Assembly (NCBI RefSeq): GCF_029848115.1 | Contig: NZ_JARVXG010000044.1 | Location: 10,001-40,000 of the forward strand | Origin: Methanobacterium formicicum | GTDB lineage: Archaea; Methanobacteriota; Methanobacteria; Methanobacteriales; Methanobacteriaceae | Direction of reading: 5' to 3' | DNA: 30,000 nucleotides | Shown here: piece after piece, positions 1 through 11,085 of the stretch | How positions within the stretch are numbered: the first letter of the stretch is position 1 | How the letters are laid out: the number at the start of each line of letters is the position of its first letter | Translations under genes and position numbers: made by a program | The notes under the pieces: model-generated | Told to the model about the DNA's origin: nothing | The model's input: only the letters and a program-made list of their open reading frames with translations | Database searches by the model: none

Positions 1-257
<257 letters not shown>

Positions 258-281
258 AGGGCATAAAAACCGAGGAATCAA

Positions 282-1442
282 ATGTACATTGATATCCCCC
301 TGATCACTGCTATGGTGGCCATAGTGGCCTGCCTGTACGCCAGCTACTCTGATCTTAAAAGTGGAATCATACCCAATAAGTTGACTTTCCCCCTCATTGC
401 TATTGGATTAGTTTTGAATGGGATTTATGCCATTTTAATGGGCGAAGTCTGGATCATTGTGGTCTGTGCCGTGGTTACCGGGATAATATTTGCACTGGGC
501 TACCTGCTGTGGAAAATGGGTGCCTGGGCTGGAGGGGATGTTAAACTCTTCACTGCCCTGGCCGCACTTCTACCCTTCAATCCCTTACTGATATCCTATC
601 AATTATTTCAGGTGCCATTCCCAGTTCTGGGAATTTATCCCTTTCCCTTAACCGTGATCATTAACAGTATCCTGTCTATTCTGCCTTTCCTATTGATCTA
701 TGTCATTTACATTGTAGCCAAAGATAAGCGACATCTGGTGGGTGAACTAACAGCTCCAGTTAAAAACTACCGTAAAAATATCGTATTGACCCTGGTAATA
801 ACCTCTGCTGTGAACATAACCCTGTTTATTACCCAACAGACACATTTACAGATTATACTGATATCCTTAATCTTGATCTACTTACTCTCCCTGCTCATAT
901 CCAAACTACCCAATCAGGTTAAGGCCGTGGTTGTATCCCTGGTCACGGTGGCTGCACTTTTCTATAACTTCCAGATAACCATTGTTAGTATGGCTATCCT
1001 GTTTGTCTCCATTATTATCATTGAAACCGTGGTGAAACTCCTGACTTCTGTGAGTAGAAAGGCTTTACAGGATGATGTTCCCCTGGATAAACTCCGGGAA
1101 GGAATGATACCTGCTTACAATATGTACCAGCAGGATGATGATGAAATCTTTGTGGATGATAAGAGTTTCACCCAAAAGGTAAAGGAATCCTTTAAAAAAA
1201 GGGACCCCAGCATAGTCACCGCCCCTAAAGGTAAACGTCTGGTGGGCACCCTGGCGGCAGGCTTAACTGACGATGATATTAACCTGTTAAAACAATTGAA
1301 GCAGGAAAATAAGATCCCAAATGAATTCAAGATTAAAAAAGGAGTTCCTTTCGCCCCCTCAATTTTGATCGGACTCATCATATCCCTATTCATTGGAGAT
1401 CTAGTTCAAATAATACAGATGATACTTATCTGGATCCTGTGA
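282..1442 (+). CDS. A24-family prepilin peptidase, EppA-like
   Basis: This is a 386-residue polytopic membrane aspartyl protease of the type IV prepilin/preflagellin peptidase family. It would cleave class III signal peptides of archaeal pilins on the cytoplasmic face of the membrane. The two catalytic aspartates are visible as D24 in YSDLKSGIIPN and D86 in the GGDVK (GxGD-type) motif. Several hydrophobic segments cover about residues 5-230. A cytoplasmic charged section (about 255-350) and a final hydrophobic segment (about 363-385) follow, resembling the archaeal A24 C-terminal extension. The ATG is preceded by GAGGAATCA. Class III prepilins are encoded nearby (1569, 12324, 7858), which fits the EppA role (pilin processing, as in Methanococcus) better than FlaK, since no archaellin gene is seen. 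Assignment to EppA rather than another A24 subgroup is inference. Confidence 0.88.
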   Translation: MYIDIPLITAMVAIVACLYASYSDLKSGIIPNKLTFPLIAIGLVLNGIYAILMGEVWIIVVCAVVTGIIFALGYLLWKMGAWAGGDVKLFTALAALLPFNPLLISYQLFQVPFPVLGIYPFPLTVIINSILSILPFLLIYVIYIVAKDKRHLVGELTAPVKNYRKNIVLTLVITSAVNITLFITQQTHLQIILISLILIYLLSLLISKLPNQVKAVVVSLVTVAALFYNFQITIVSMAILFVSIIIIETVVKLLTSVSRKALQDDVPLDKLREGMIPAYNMYQQDDDEIFVDDKSFTQKVKESFKKRDPSIVTAPKGKRLVGTLAAGLTDDDINLLKQLKQENKIPNEFKIKKGVPFAPSILIGLIISLFIGDLVQIIQMILIWIL

Positions 1443-1516
1443 ACAACAAAAAGATGCCCCGAGTTGAAACCAGACCCACTAATGTTTTGTTACTCGGACC
1501 AGGAATAGTACCAATA

Positions 1517-1524
1517 TTTATATT
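1517..1524 (+). promoter_or_regulatory. TATA box of class III pilin gene
   Basis: TTTATATT lies about 45 bases upstream of the ATG at 1569, in an AT-rich gap after the peptidase gene. An archaeal start site would be expected near 1545-1550. The inverted repeat at 1529-1550 sits between this box and the start codon. Confidence 0.5.
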
Positions 1525-1528
1525 AATC

Positions 1529-1550
1529 CTTAGTCATATTCATAACTAAG
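1529..1550. repeat. Inverted repeat in pilin leader/promoter
   Basis: CTTAGT at 1529-1534 pairs with ACTAAG at 1545-1550. After one mismatch two more base pairs form, closing a 4-base loop (ATTC). It spans the predicted transcription start of the pilin gene, so it could be an operator or a leader hairpin. The structure is visible directly; the function is inference. Confidence 0.45.
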
Positions 1551-1568
1551 AAAAGTGTAGTGATTGAA

Positions 1569-1991
1569 ATGGAAGAGAAAGGGCAAGCATCAGTGGAGTA
1601 TTTGCTACTAATTGTAGTGATCCTAATTATTCTGGCCAGTGTTACCATACCACTGGTGAGTAGTTCTGTGAATTCTACCATGGATATCTCCCGAGCATCT
1701 GATGCTAAAAATGCGATCCAAAACATAGCTAATGCTGTGGATCTCGTTTATGCCAATGGCCCCGGGGCAAAAAGAACTGTGAATGTTTATATACCCTTAA
1801 ATCTAGTTTTACAAGGTAACAACACCCAAAACATTGGAATGAATGTTCCTCTATCTGGAAACGAAACAAAATACGTCAATTCAGACCTTAACTACAATGT
1901 TACCTTTGATAATGCCAACTTCAACCAGGGATGGAGCACGGTAACTGTGAACTGGGTTGTCGGTAATAAAGCCATCACCATCAGCCATTAA
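1569..1991 (+). CDS. Class III signal peptide (pilin-like) protein
   Basis: This is a small secreted, pilin-like protein of 140 residues. The N-terminus MEEKGQASVEYLLLIVVILI carries the archaeal class III prepilin motif (G before the cut, then Q-x-S-x-E), followed directly by a hydrophobic segment of about 20 residues. The remainder is an Asn/Thr/Val-rich beta-type domain with several N-x-S/T sites (for example NNT, NVT, NET) that could be N-glycosylated. The start is placed at ATG 1569 rather than the in-frame GTG at 1560 because GTGATT there reads as the ribosome-binding site with a 4-base gap, the same layout as at 8967 and 11080. The prepilin peptidase gene immediately upstream is the likely processing enzyme. 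Whether it forms a filament is unknown. Confidence 0.85.
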   Translation: MEEKGQASVEYLLLIVVILIILASVTIPLVSSSVNSTMDISRASDAKNAIQNIANAVDLVYANGPGAKRTVNVYIPLNLVLQGNNTQNIGMNVPLSGNETKYVNSDLNYNVTFDNANFNQGWSTVTVNWVVGNKAITISH

Positions 1992-2106
1992 TCAACTAAA
2001 AACAGGTAACTTAAGGTTTTTATTTTAATTTACCAATGAGGAAAATTAGATATTTTAAAAAATAGATATTTTAATTTACGATTAGGAAAATTAGAGTGGT
2101 AATACT

Positions 2107-3003
<897 letters not shown>

Positions 3004-3095
3004 ATCCCCATTTTTTTGATTCAAATAATTTATTTAATAATTTTTCTCAGGGTAAGAAAATGCATTTAATCTCATAAACAGACTAATTTATATTA

Positions 3096-3103
3096 TTTAT
3101 AAA
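3096..3103 (+). promoter_or_regulatory. TATA box of phosphopantothenate synthetase gene
   Basis: TTTATAAA lies 31-38 bases before the ATG at 3134, with a second candidate (TTTATATT) at 3087-3094. The leader would be short. A T-rich stretch at 3010-3050 between the preceding stop codon and this box can serve as terminator of the upstream gene. Confidence 0.5.
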
Positions 3104-3133
3104 AAATTCACAAAGAATACTGGAGTACTAATT

Positions 3134-4469
<1,336 letters not shown>

Positions 4470-4480
<11 letters not shown>

Positions 4481-4859
4481 AGTAGTTGCTAGGGCCACAG
4501 TCAATCCTACGGAGGATCTAGACAAGATCATAGAATCTTTATCCAATGTATTCCATTATGCGGACATAGTTATAGGCGAAGATAGTGTTACTGTCACTGG
4601 AGACACTTCCTGTCTCGTTCCCTTTAAGGAATTCCTTGAAAAAAGAAAGATCAGAGAAACTGCCCGTAAAATGATCCTCAAAGGATGGAGTGAAGATTCA
4701 AAGGTCATAACGTTGAAGTTGAGTAAGCAAGCCGCATTTGCAGGTATGGTTAACCTGGTAGAAGATGATCTTTCTCCCCTGGGAGAGATTGAAGTTAAGA
4801 TAAGTACTGAAAATGTAGAAAAGTTTACCAGCTGGTTGTGTGGACAAGATAAAAAGTAG
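4470..4859 (+). CDS. UPF0201 RNA-binding-like protein (COG1325)
   Basis: This 129-residue cytoplasmic protein matches the archaeal UPF0201/DUF54 family: an opening VVARATVNPTEDLDKI, then ADIVIGEDSVTVTG, a basic helix RKIRETARKMILKG, and a C-terminal VKISTENVEKFTSWL. The family has been predicted from genome context to be an RNA-binding, exosome-associated protein with a dsRBD-like fold. That comes from literature memory, not from this sequence. The start overlaps the end of the UPF0200 gene by 11 bases, so translation is probably coupled and the 3134-4859 genes form one operon. T-tracts at 4906-4938 end the unit. Confidence 0.85.
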
Positions 4860-4905
4860 GATTAATATAATTTAGTTCTATCCTTAAATTAGTGAGAATA
4901 TCCTA

Positions 4906-4936
4906 TTTTTTTAAATCTTTTTTAAAATCCTTTTTT

Positions 4937-4938
<2 letters not shown>
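4906..4938 (+). terminator. T-tract terminator of the 3134-4859 operon
   Basis: Three runs of six to eight T residues follow each other (4906-4912, 4918-4923, 4931-4938) in the gap between converging genes. Runs of T without a strong hairpin are the usual archaeal termination signal. The last run touches the stop codon of the opposing dph6 gene. Confidence 0.5.
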
Positions 4939-5620
<682 letters not shown>

Positions 5621-5700
5621 ATCATTACCTTCTATTACCTATCACTTTAATTAACTTTTTGAGATTTATTCTAAGGTTTAAAACTTCCCATTTTAAAAAC

Positions 5701-5710
5701 AAATATATTT
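5701..5710 (-). promoter_or_regulatory. dph6: TATA box candidate for dph6
   Basis: AAATATATTT (its own reverse complement) lies 81-90 bases upstream of the dph6 start. It would give a leader of about 55 bases. A perfect 10-base palindrome, TTACATGTAA, sits just upstream at 5722-5731, where an activator or repressor could bind. Confidence 0.4.
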
Positions 5711-5735
5711 TGGCCCTACGGTTACATGTAAATTA

Positions 5736-5811
5736 ATGAACCAATGGAAATGAACCACTCTTTATGGGGAATAAACCACCTTGTACTGGGAATGAACCAT
5801 CCAGTATTGGT
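5736..5811. repeat. Tandem 21-base repeats upstream of dph6
   Basis: The octamer ATGAACCA (ATAAACCA once) begins at 5736, 5750, 5771 and 5792. The last three copies are spaced exactly 21 bases apart; the first is a shorter 14-base unit. Units share the pattern ATRAACCA followed by about 13 bases ending in TGGG or TTGG. The array lies between the stop codon of the membrane protein gene at 5857 and the TATA box of dph6. An open plus-strand frame through it reads NHSLWGI-NHLVLGM-NHPVLV, which I take to be a consequence of a repeat length divisible by three, not a gene. Confidence 0.6.
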
Positions 5812-5856
5812 TAAAAAATATGTGGTGAAAAAAAGAAAGACCATGAGTGGGCCTGT

Positions 5857-6660
<804 letters not shown>

Positions 6661-6989
6661 GTTTTCATCTCTGCTTCAATTCAACTAAATCAATCATTGC
6701 CCAGTCCCTACGGGCTTTGGCATAATATTCCCACCTACAATATACCTTTCTAAGAATGTACATTGTTTAGGTATTCTGATTAAAATGAGTTTTCACAGTA
6801 TATTTATCTTTTGTATTTTAAGATGGAAAAAGATGTAAAAATTAGCAAAGTAAGGTGTGAACCTATAAATTTTAGGGGCATTAATGGGAAAGAAGGTATC
6901 CTTGCAAAAATAAGGTGATGCTCGGAAAAATTACCTTAAAAACCCCTAAAAAGGGAAAGAGAAAAATAATACAAAAAAGGGATGTTGAA
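6661..6989. other. 329-base intergenic region between two minus-strand units
   Basis: No convincing gene. It holds the terminator of the pilin-like operon (6938-6955), a perfect palindrome AATGTACATT at 6755-6764, and probably the promoter of the membrane protein gene that starts at 6660. A plus-strand frame of 31 codons (6823-6918) begins about 24 bases after TATATTTATC, but has no family resemblance and is not called. Confidence 0.5.
6938..6955 (-). terminator. Hairpin plus T-run, terminator of pilin-like operon
   Basis: On the minus strand CCCTTTTTAGGGG can fold to a short stem and is followed by five T residues. It lies about 35 bases past the stop codon of the PepSY-like gene. More T-rich sequence (6962-6981) precedes it. 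Confidence 0.5.
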
Positions 6990-7436
6990 TTATACTTCTA
7001 CTATTTTTCCAGTATTCACATCCACGTAAACATTCTTAGATTGGGAAGCTTTGGTTATGGGGACTATCCAAACCACTGTTGTGGTCTGATTAACAACAAC
7101 TGTCCCCTGTATCGGTTGCCCGGCTCGATAACCACTATTGCCCCGCAGTGCAATTTTTTTGGCCTCTTCCTCAGTAATCAGATAGTTAACATTATTACTG
7201 GAGTTGGTGGAATTATTGGAACTAACTGTACCGGTGTTAGGCGTGGTTACCGGAACCGGTGTAACCGGAGCAATCTGAGAATCCGCATTACCCGTGATGT
7301 TGGTTCGGGCATAGAACGGATTGTAAGCATAAACCAGTATGATGAGCACTACTACCCCCATCACAATCAGGGCCTTTTTCTCCCAACCATCATTCCAGAA
7401 ATCCTTTAGATATTGAACTAAATCGCTTAAATTCAT
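6990..7436 (-). CDS. Membrane-anchored PepSY-like protein
   Basis: This 148-residue protein has a cytoplasmic N-terminus (about 20 residues), one membrane anchor (about 21-38), a Thr/Pro/Asn/Ser-rich extracytoplasmic linker (45-84) with several N-x-S/T sites, and a small C-terminal domain (85-148). That domain opens ITEEEAKKIAL and closes with VYVDVNTGKIVEV, the strand-helix and D-x-x-T-G-K-V/I layout of PepSY domains, which occur as inhibitory propeptides or in envelope proteins. It is the last gene of the minus-strand pilin-like run, starting 8 bases after the stop of the class III protein, so it is probably made with the pilin-like proteins and acts at the cell surface. PepSY assignment is by pattern only. 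Confidence 0.7.
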   Translation of the reverse strand: MNLSDLVQYLKDFWNDGWEKKALIVMGVVVLIILVYAYNPFYARTNITGNADSQIAPVTPVPVTTPNTGTVSSNNSTNSSNNVNYLITEEEAKKIALRGNSGYRAGQPIQGTVVVNQTTTVVWIVPITKASQSKNVYVDVNTGKIVEV

Positions 7437-7444
7437 GTATAAAC

Positions 7445-7858
7445 CTACACCAATTTAATTATATAAATAGTACCATCTACATTAGAGATTTGATAGTTAT
7501 TACCACTACTAAGAGTATAGGTGCTATTAAATCGTTTGGGTATAATGGGTATGGTTACATTTTTACCACTGGTAAAAATAGTCAGATTACTGGAATTACC
7601 TGCACTTTGAATCAGGGCATCATAGGAGGGATCAGGATCCAAATGAATGGTAACAGAATATCCATGACCGTTGTTATAAACCGTGTTCAATGCTGCAGCT
7701 ATGTTTTCTCCAGCCATTCTTGGCTCTCCCAGATCTCCAATTTGTTGCTGATTAATCTCATTACTCACCAGACTTAACATAGACCCTATGATGACTAAAG
7801 CAATTAAGGTAACGAATAATAATTCAGCTGTAGCCATTCCTTTATCATCTAACTTCAT
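7445..7858 (-). CDS. Pilin-like protein with class III-type signal
   Basis: This 137-residue protein has a prepilin-like N-terminus: MKLDDKGMATAELLFVTLIA. Cleavage after KG would leave M-A-T-A-E, which keeps the acidic residue at +5 and a small hydroxyl residue at +3 of the QxSxE motif but lacks Q at +1. A hydrophobic segment of about 20 residues follows. The mature part is a beta-rich domain with several N-x-S/T sites (NSS, NLT, NVT, NST). It is fourth in a five-gene minus-strand run, 35 bases after the gene upstream and 8 bases before the PepSY-like gene. It is probably a minor pilin or surface subunit processed by an A24 peptidase such as the one at 282. Confidence 0.78.
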   Translation of the reverse strand: MKLDDKGMATAELLFVTLIALVIIGSMLSLVSNEINQQQIGDLGEPRMAGENIAAALNTVYNNGHGYSVTIHLDPDPSYDALIQSAGNSSNLTIFTSGKNVTIPIIPKRFNSTYTLSSGNNYQISNVDGTIYIIKLV

Positions 7859-7893
7859 GTTTATCTTTACTACTAAATTGATTTTAGCCTAAA

Positions 7894-8967
7894 TCAGTAA
7901 TTGGCTTTTAATTGGAAATAATTCAAGTAATAAGTGGAAATATAGAAGGTAGTTCCAGTAGGATCCGCAAATGAATAATCAGTACCAGTATATTTTATCT
8001 TAATGTCAGTTACAGGGATGGGATCGGAGGGAGAGTAGGTAAAATACTCGTGATCCAGTCGGGAAACATAGCTGGTATTATGATAATTATACAAGGGGTC
8101 GCCAATTATGAAAGAACTGAAACGTGCATTGGGTGCTGCAGTTGAAGTGGTGTTAGTCCTGTTTTCAAGCCTATCAAAGAAACTTAGACCGTGTTCATCA
8201 GGGAAATAGTAAGGACGGTTACCGATATCACTGGGGTTACCGGTTCCATTTAAACAATCCCATAAAAATTGAATTCTGTGGTTGGGTTTATCAACAGTTA
8301 GATCAAAGTTGTAGGGATTAATGGCACCCTCCTTGTACTCTGGATAACTGAAAATCAGATTACTGTTCAGGTAATTGGTGTTAAGCCAAATGTAGGGATC
8401 TTCCAGTCCCTGGATACTCACCGGTACCTTTATGGTGGGGGTGACACCTTCATAGAACTGATCCTTCTGGGTTACCCTGATGGGTATACCTCCCCGGATG
8501 GTGACATAAAATCCATAGGGGTTTTCCTGGGTGATGGTGATATCCTCGGGGTAAATCAGCTGGGTGGTGGAGCTAGTTACTGATTCACCGTTTAGATATA
8601 TTTCTCTCCCAGTCTGCACTTCCATATCTTGACAACTCTGTATAATATAATCATTCATAGTGTAAAGTATACGTTCCTTTATGTAGGCCTTACTAGATGA
8701 TTCATTACCCGTGTTAGGGAAAAACTTGTGTTCATCAATAACCTTTCGGGTAGTGTTAAAAGCAGCACTTCTTCCAGCATCACTGGTACCCTTCTCCATT
8801 GCACTGAAAACATTCAAAGCCGTGGTGGAAGTTACATCCCCCCCAATCACCACATTGGAGGCCATATTTAGTTCATTCAAAATTCCAGAATAAGCTATGG
8901 CTACGATAATAACTGGAATAAGCAATAACAGGGTTGCCGGTGTGAAGACATAGCCTTTTTCATCCAT
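7894..8967 (-). CDS. Pilin-like surface protein, variant signal
   Basis: This 357-residue protein of unknown function begins MDEKGYVFTPATLLLLIPVI: a short acidic/basic head, a glycine cut-site candidate, then one hydrophobic segment, like archaeal prepilins but without the QxSxE residues. The rest (about 330 residues) is a Tyr/Asn/Pro-rich extracytoplasmic region containing IRGGIPIRVTQ and GLEDPYIWLNTNYLN. The start is set at ATG 8967, not at the TTG 12 bases upstream, because GGTGAT stands 4 bases before this ATG. It follows the 699-residue gene after a 13-base gap and shares the same type of N-terminus with it, so they are likely made together and may assemble together. Confidence 0.75.
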   Translation of the reverse strand: MDEKGYVFTPATLLLLIPVIIVAIAYSGILNELNMASNVVIGGDVTSTTALNVFSAMEKGTSDAGRSAAFNTTRKVIDEHKFFPNTGNESSSKAYIKERILYTMNDYIIQSCQDMEVQTGREIYLNGESVTSSTTQLIYPEDITITQENPYGFYVTIRGGIPIRVTQKDQFYEGVTPTIKVPVSIQGLEDPYIWLNTNYLNSNLIFSYPEYKEGAINPYNFDLTVDKPNHRIQFLWDCLNGTGNPSDIGNRPYYFPDEHGLSFFDRLENRTNTTSTAAPNARFSSFIIGDPLYNYHNTSYVSRLDHEYFTYSPSDPIPVTDIKIKYTGTDYSFADPTGTTFYISTYYLNYFQLKANY

Positions 8968-8980
8968 ATAAATCACCAAA

Positions 8981-11080
8981 TCAATGAGTCCATAAATCTA
9001 AACGTACAGGGATGGAGTTAGGTAAATCACCAGTGTACATGGATTCATTATAGACCAAATTCGGGTCTAAGGTATCAAATCCTTGATCGTGCAAGTTATC
9101 TACCAGTATCTGGTAAGCCTGGTCAATAGCTTGCTGGGCAGTGTTGGCATAAGAAGTACTCCAGACAGCATGCTCCAAAGCAGGGTAGATCACCGCCACA
9201 CGGGTACCTGAAAATATCTCCGCATAACCGTCACCAGACTCCCAACCTTCACCAGAAGTAACTGTTACCCTGATGGTATAATTAGCAGGGATATAAGTGT
9301 GGTTGGAAACAGTTCCATTGGTCATTTTATGAGGTCCAGCAGCATCCAGTTCACCCAGATTTAACAGGTACGGAGCTGCCCCGTTGTAAAGTAATTCACC
9401 AGAATCATAGGTTACCTGGACATTCTTGGTATCTAAACCCCCTGAGAAGAACAAATATGCCTCCTTCGTATTATTAGAACCAATGTTGTAGGTTATACTC
9501 TTTTGAATCTGGTTAGTATTACTTTGATCACTTACTGTGGCGTATTCATCCCACTGGACCGGTAATTTACTGGAGCTGACCACGGCATAACAGTTGGTAA
9601 GTCCCACAAAATCATAATCGGAACCTCCCTGTGAAGGAACATTATCCCATACAGTTATTCTAACTTTATTTACCTGACCCTTATCCATGTAATCTTTTAA
9701 ATTGATAGTTCCTGGTAAATTACCATAACCATAATCAGTACCGTAATCCGCCGTATTAAGATTTGATTGGAATACAGTATCCCATCGGTTATATTGGGGC
9801 CTATATACTTCCACCATAGCCCCATCCACAGCCCCATAAGGGTTCAAAGTCACATATGCATCTTTTATAGTTCCCGCATCAGTGTTATCAATATCTTTTT
9901 GGATAGCAACAGCAGAAGCCGCAGAATTTCCAGGAGGAGATCTTAATACAAAGGGAATAGAATTTTCCAGACCATAATTGTGATTGTTTTTATAATCAGC
10001 CCAACTATAAATCTTGTTAGGTACTCGTGTGAAAGGGACTGAACCACCATTAAATGAGTAGGAAATACCACTTACCCGCCTATTCCTGTCAGTAAGGCCA
10101 TTATAGGGGTATGCAGCTCCAGCACTATCAGGGAAGTAGAAATTTTTGGTAACCACACCCTGAGGAACCACCATACTAACCGTATAATTGGCAATCAATG
10201 AAAACCAGGCCATATCACTGTAGTGATCAACATTACCATACGAAACATGCAGGTTGTTTTGAGTACCCGGAGTCAGATCATTGGTATTAATCAAGGTTGG
10301 ATAATTATAGAATCGGTAATTACTATAAGAGTAGAGATTTTGGAACTGACTTTGCTGGACTTGGTAATTGTGATTATTGATACTGACACCAGCACTGTAT
10401 GCATTGCCATAATTTTTATTAGCAGAATTTATAATGAATCTCGCCCAATTAACCGTCCCTGTGGTAGAATTAGGAACAGAAAACGCTATATTCTGATATG
10501 AACTACCCCCATTAGAACCCCAATAAGGGTAATCAGGGAGGTAATTCGTATTACTCCATGGATCCGGATTATGCCATGGATCAAAATTAGAGAGCCAATT
10601 ATGGAAATTCCATAGGGTGGTGGTTACATTGGTATCCTGACGGGTAAGGCCCACTTCTTTAATATTATAAAAGGAACGACCTAACCATCCTTCGCGGGGT
10701 CCAGAAATAACTCTAACCCCCGTGGCAACATCAGTAGACACTGCATAATCCCGCCCACGAGTGTTAATTGCTTCAGGAGTGTAACCGTTCATGGTCATCT
10801 TATAACTAACATCACTGGGCAGTATAGAGTTCAAAGAATTTGTAAGGAGACTTTGAGCAGCAGTAGAGTTGTTATTGGCATAGTACACTGCAGCATCCCG
10901 GAGTGTTCCATCCTGTTCCATGGTGGCCAGTGCACTGTCAGCCAGGGCCTGTAGATGCTGGTGATCCTGTCCCTGATATACGGGTAATAATGCGTAGACC
11001 ACAAGTGATGCTGTAAAAACTATCACCACCACTAAAGCCAGTGTTGCATCAGCAGTGAATATAAAACCTTTATCATCCAT
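8981..11080 (-). CDS. Large pilin-like/adhesin-like surface protein, variant signal
   Basis: This 699-residue protein, the largest in the pilin-like run, begins MDDKGFIFTADATLALVVVI: head, KG, then a single hydrophobic stretch with an aspartate at +6 of the mature form. The remainder is rich in Asn, Tyr, Ser and Gly with many N-x-S/T sites. It includes a beta-sandwich-looking stretch at about 190-320 (TGTVNWARFIINSANKNYG) and a C-terminal portion with GGLDTKNVQVTYDSGELLYN and SGEGWESGDGYAEIF. This composition suits an exposed, possibly glycosylated adhesin or large pilin. The start is moved to ATG 11080 because GGTGAT lies 4 bases before it; the in-frame GTG at 11089 is part of that site. It starts 5 bases after the stop of the preceding gene. 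Confidence 0.75.
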   Translation of the reverse strand: MDDKGFIFTADATLALVVVIVFTASLVVYALLPVYQGQDHQHLQALADSALATMEQDGTLRDAAVYYANNNSTAAQSLLTNSLNSILPSDVSYKMTMNGYTPEAINTRGRDYAVSTDVATGVRVISGPREGWLGRSFYNIKEVGLTRQDTNVTTTLWNFHNWLSNFDPWHNPDPWSNTNYLPDYPYWGSNGGSSYQNIAFSVPNSTTGTVNWARFIINSANKNYGNAYSAGVSINNHNYQVQQSQFQNLYSYSNYRFYNYPTLINTNDLTPGTQNNLHVSYGNVDHYSDMAWFSLIANYTVSMVVPQGVVTKNFYFPDSAGAAYPYNGLTDRNRRVSGISYSFNGGSVPFTRVPNKIYSWADYKNNHNYGLENSIPFVLRSPPGNSAASAVAIQKDIDNTDAGTIKDAYVTLNPYGAVDGAMVEVYRPQYNRWDTVFQSNLNTADYGTDYGYGNLPGTINLKDYMDKGQVNKVRITVWDNVPSQGGSDYDFVGLTNCYAVVSSSKLPVQWDEYATVSDQSNTNQIQKSITYNIGSNNTKEAYLFFSGGLDTKNVQVTYDSGELLYNGAAPYLLNLGELDAAGPHKMTNGTVSNHTYIPANYTIRVTVTSGEGWESGDGYAEIFSGTRVAVIYPALEHAVWSTSYANTAQQAIDQAYQILVDNLHDQGFDTLDPNLVYNESMYTGDLPNSIPVRLDLWTH

Positions 11081-11085
11081 CCCAA

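Noticed and set aside
281..290. Palindrome AATGTACATT at the peptidase start codon, repeated at 6755-6764
   Set aside because: Two copies of an AT-rich 10-mer in 30 kb are not compelling, and the first is explained by the codons for Met-Tyr-Ile.
2040..2095. Short direct repeat GGAAAATTAGA (2040-2050 and 2085-2095) before the membrane protein gene
   Set aside because: Low-complexity AT-rich sequence; too short and too simple to treat as a meaningful element.
6823..6918. 31-codon plus-strand frame (MEKDVKISKVRCEPINFRG and so on) behind a TATA-like sequence, followed by a TGATG overlap into a further frame
   Set aside because: No family resemblance, and the following frame runs antisense to the PepSY-like gene. 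One TATA-like sequence in AT-rich DNA is weak evidence.
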